This document shows positions 32,441 through 32,493 of a stretch of DNA of 32,493 nt, piece by piece. The stretch comes from Rummeliibacillus sp. POC4 (lineage in GTDB: Bacteria > Bacillota > Bacilli > Bacillales_A > Planococcaceae). The position numbers and the translations under genes are program-made. The stretch lies in contig NZ_QWUA01000056.1 of NCBI RefSeq assembly GCF_003576525.1, positions 1 to 32,493 on the forward strand. The letters are read 5' to 3'. Every line of letters starts with the position of its first letter. Position 1 is the stretch's first letter. Under the pieces are notes generated by a model. That model made no database searches. It was not told the origin of the DNA and saw nothing but the letters and a program-made list of their open reading frames with translations.

Positions 32441-32493
32441 GCATTTAACCTAAATTTCCCGCGAGACAGTCATAACGTCTTTACTAAATGTAT

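Overview
The window is low-GC DNA from a Gram-positive, endospore-forming type of bacterium. AGGAGG-like ribosome binding sites, TTG and GTG starts, lipobox signal peptides, short T-rich terminators and best-remembered homologues in Bacillus all point to Bacillales, probably the Lysinibacillus/Ureibacillus/Solibacillus branch (family inferred, not tested). There are no rRNA or tRNA genes, insertion sequences, phage genes or CRISPR arrays, and base composition looks even throughout. It reads as ordinary chromosome rich in transporters and their regulators.

Region 1 (1-5.9 kb): guaC (GMP reductase) on the minus strand, a large acidic protein of unknown function, then a lysine riboswitch with an intrinsic terminator that controls a three-gene polar amino acid ABC transporter, making lysine the likely substrate. 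Region 2 (6-9.2 kb): a soluble protein that joins a chemoreceptor hairpin tip to a Cache sensor in inverted order; a pirin behind a near-perfect MhqR-type operator; and a lone siderophore-transporter ATPase behind Fur-like boxes. Region 3 (9.2-12.9 kb): a GlnK/GlnL-like two-component system followed by the glutamate symporter GltP, whose promoter carries a tandem 10-bp repeat in place of a -35 box.

Region 4 (13-19.8 kb) is the most interesting part. An OmpR-type response regulator and its kinase are followed by a four-gene operon: membrane-anchored PrsA-like foldase, VTC-domain polyphosphate-polymerase-like protein, DUF4956 membrane protein, and a surface-anchored CotH-family kinase with a long disordered insert. 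The promoters of the two-component system and of the operon carry the same 11-bp-spaced GACAT direct repeats at the same distance from the -10 box, so the regulator probably controls both. A working model is a surface phosphorylation system in which the cytosolic VTC enzyme and its membrane partner support an extracellular kinase, with a dedicated foldase.

Region 5 (19.9-27.4 kb): two small methyltransferases; a marR-MFS pair; an SDR oxidoreductase-marR pair; and a divergent tetR/MMPL exporter pair. Most have palindromic operator candidates. Region 6 (27.4-32.5 kb): a complete livKHMGF-type branched-chain amino acid ABC transporter with two CodY-like boxes in front and a partial terminator after the binding-protein gene.

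Start codons were moved from the longest open frame where a ribosome binding site argued for it (5149, 9219, 19991, 20592, 25027, 28965, 29853). All functions are read from sequence motifs and memory of families; no search was run.
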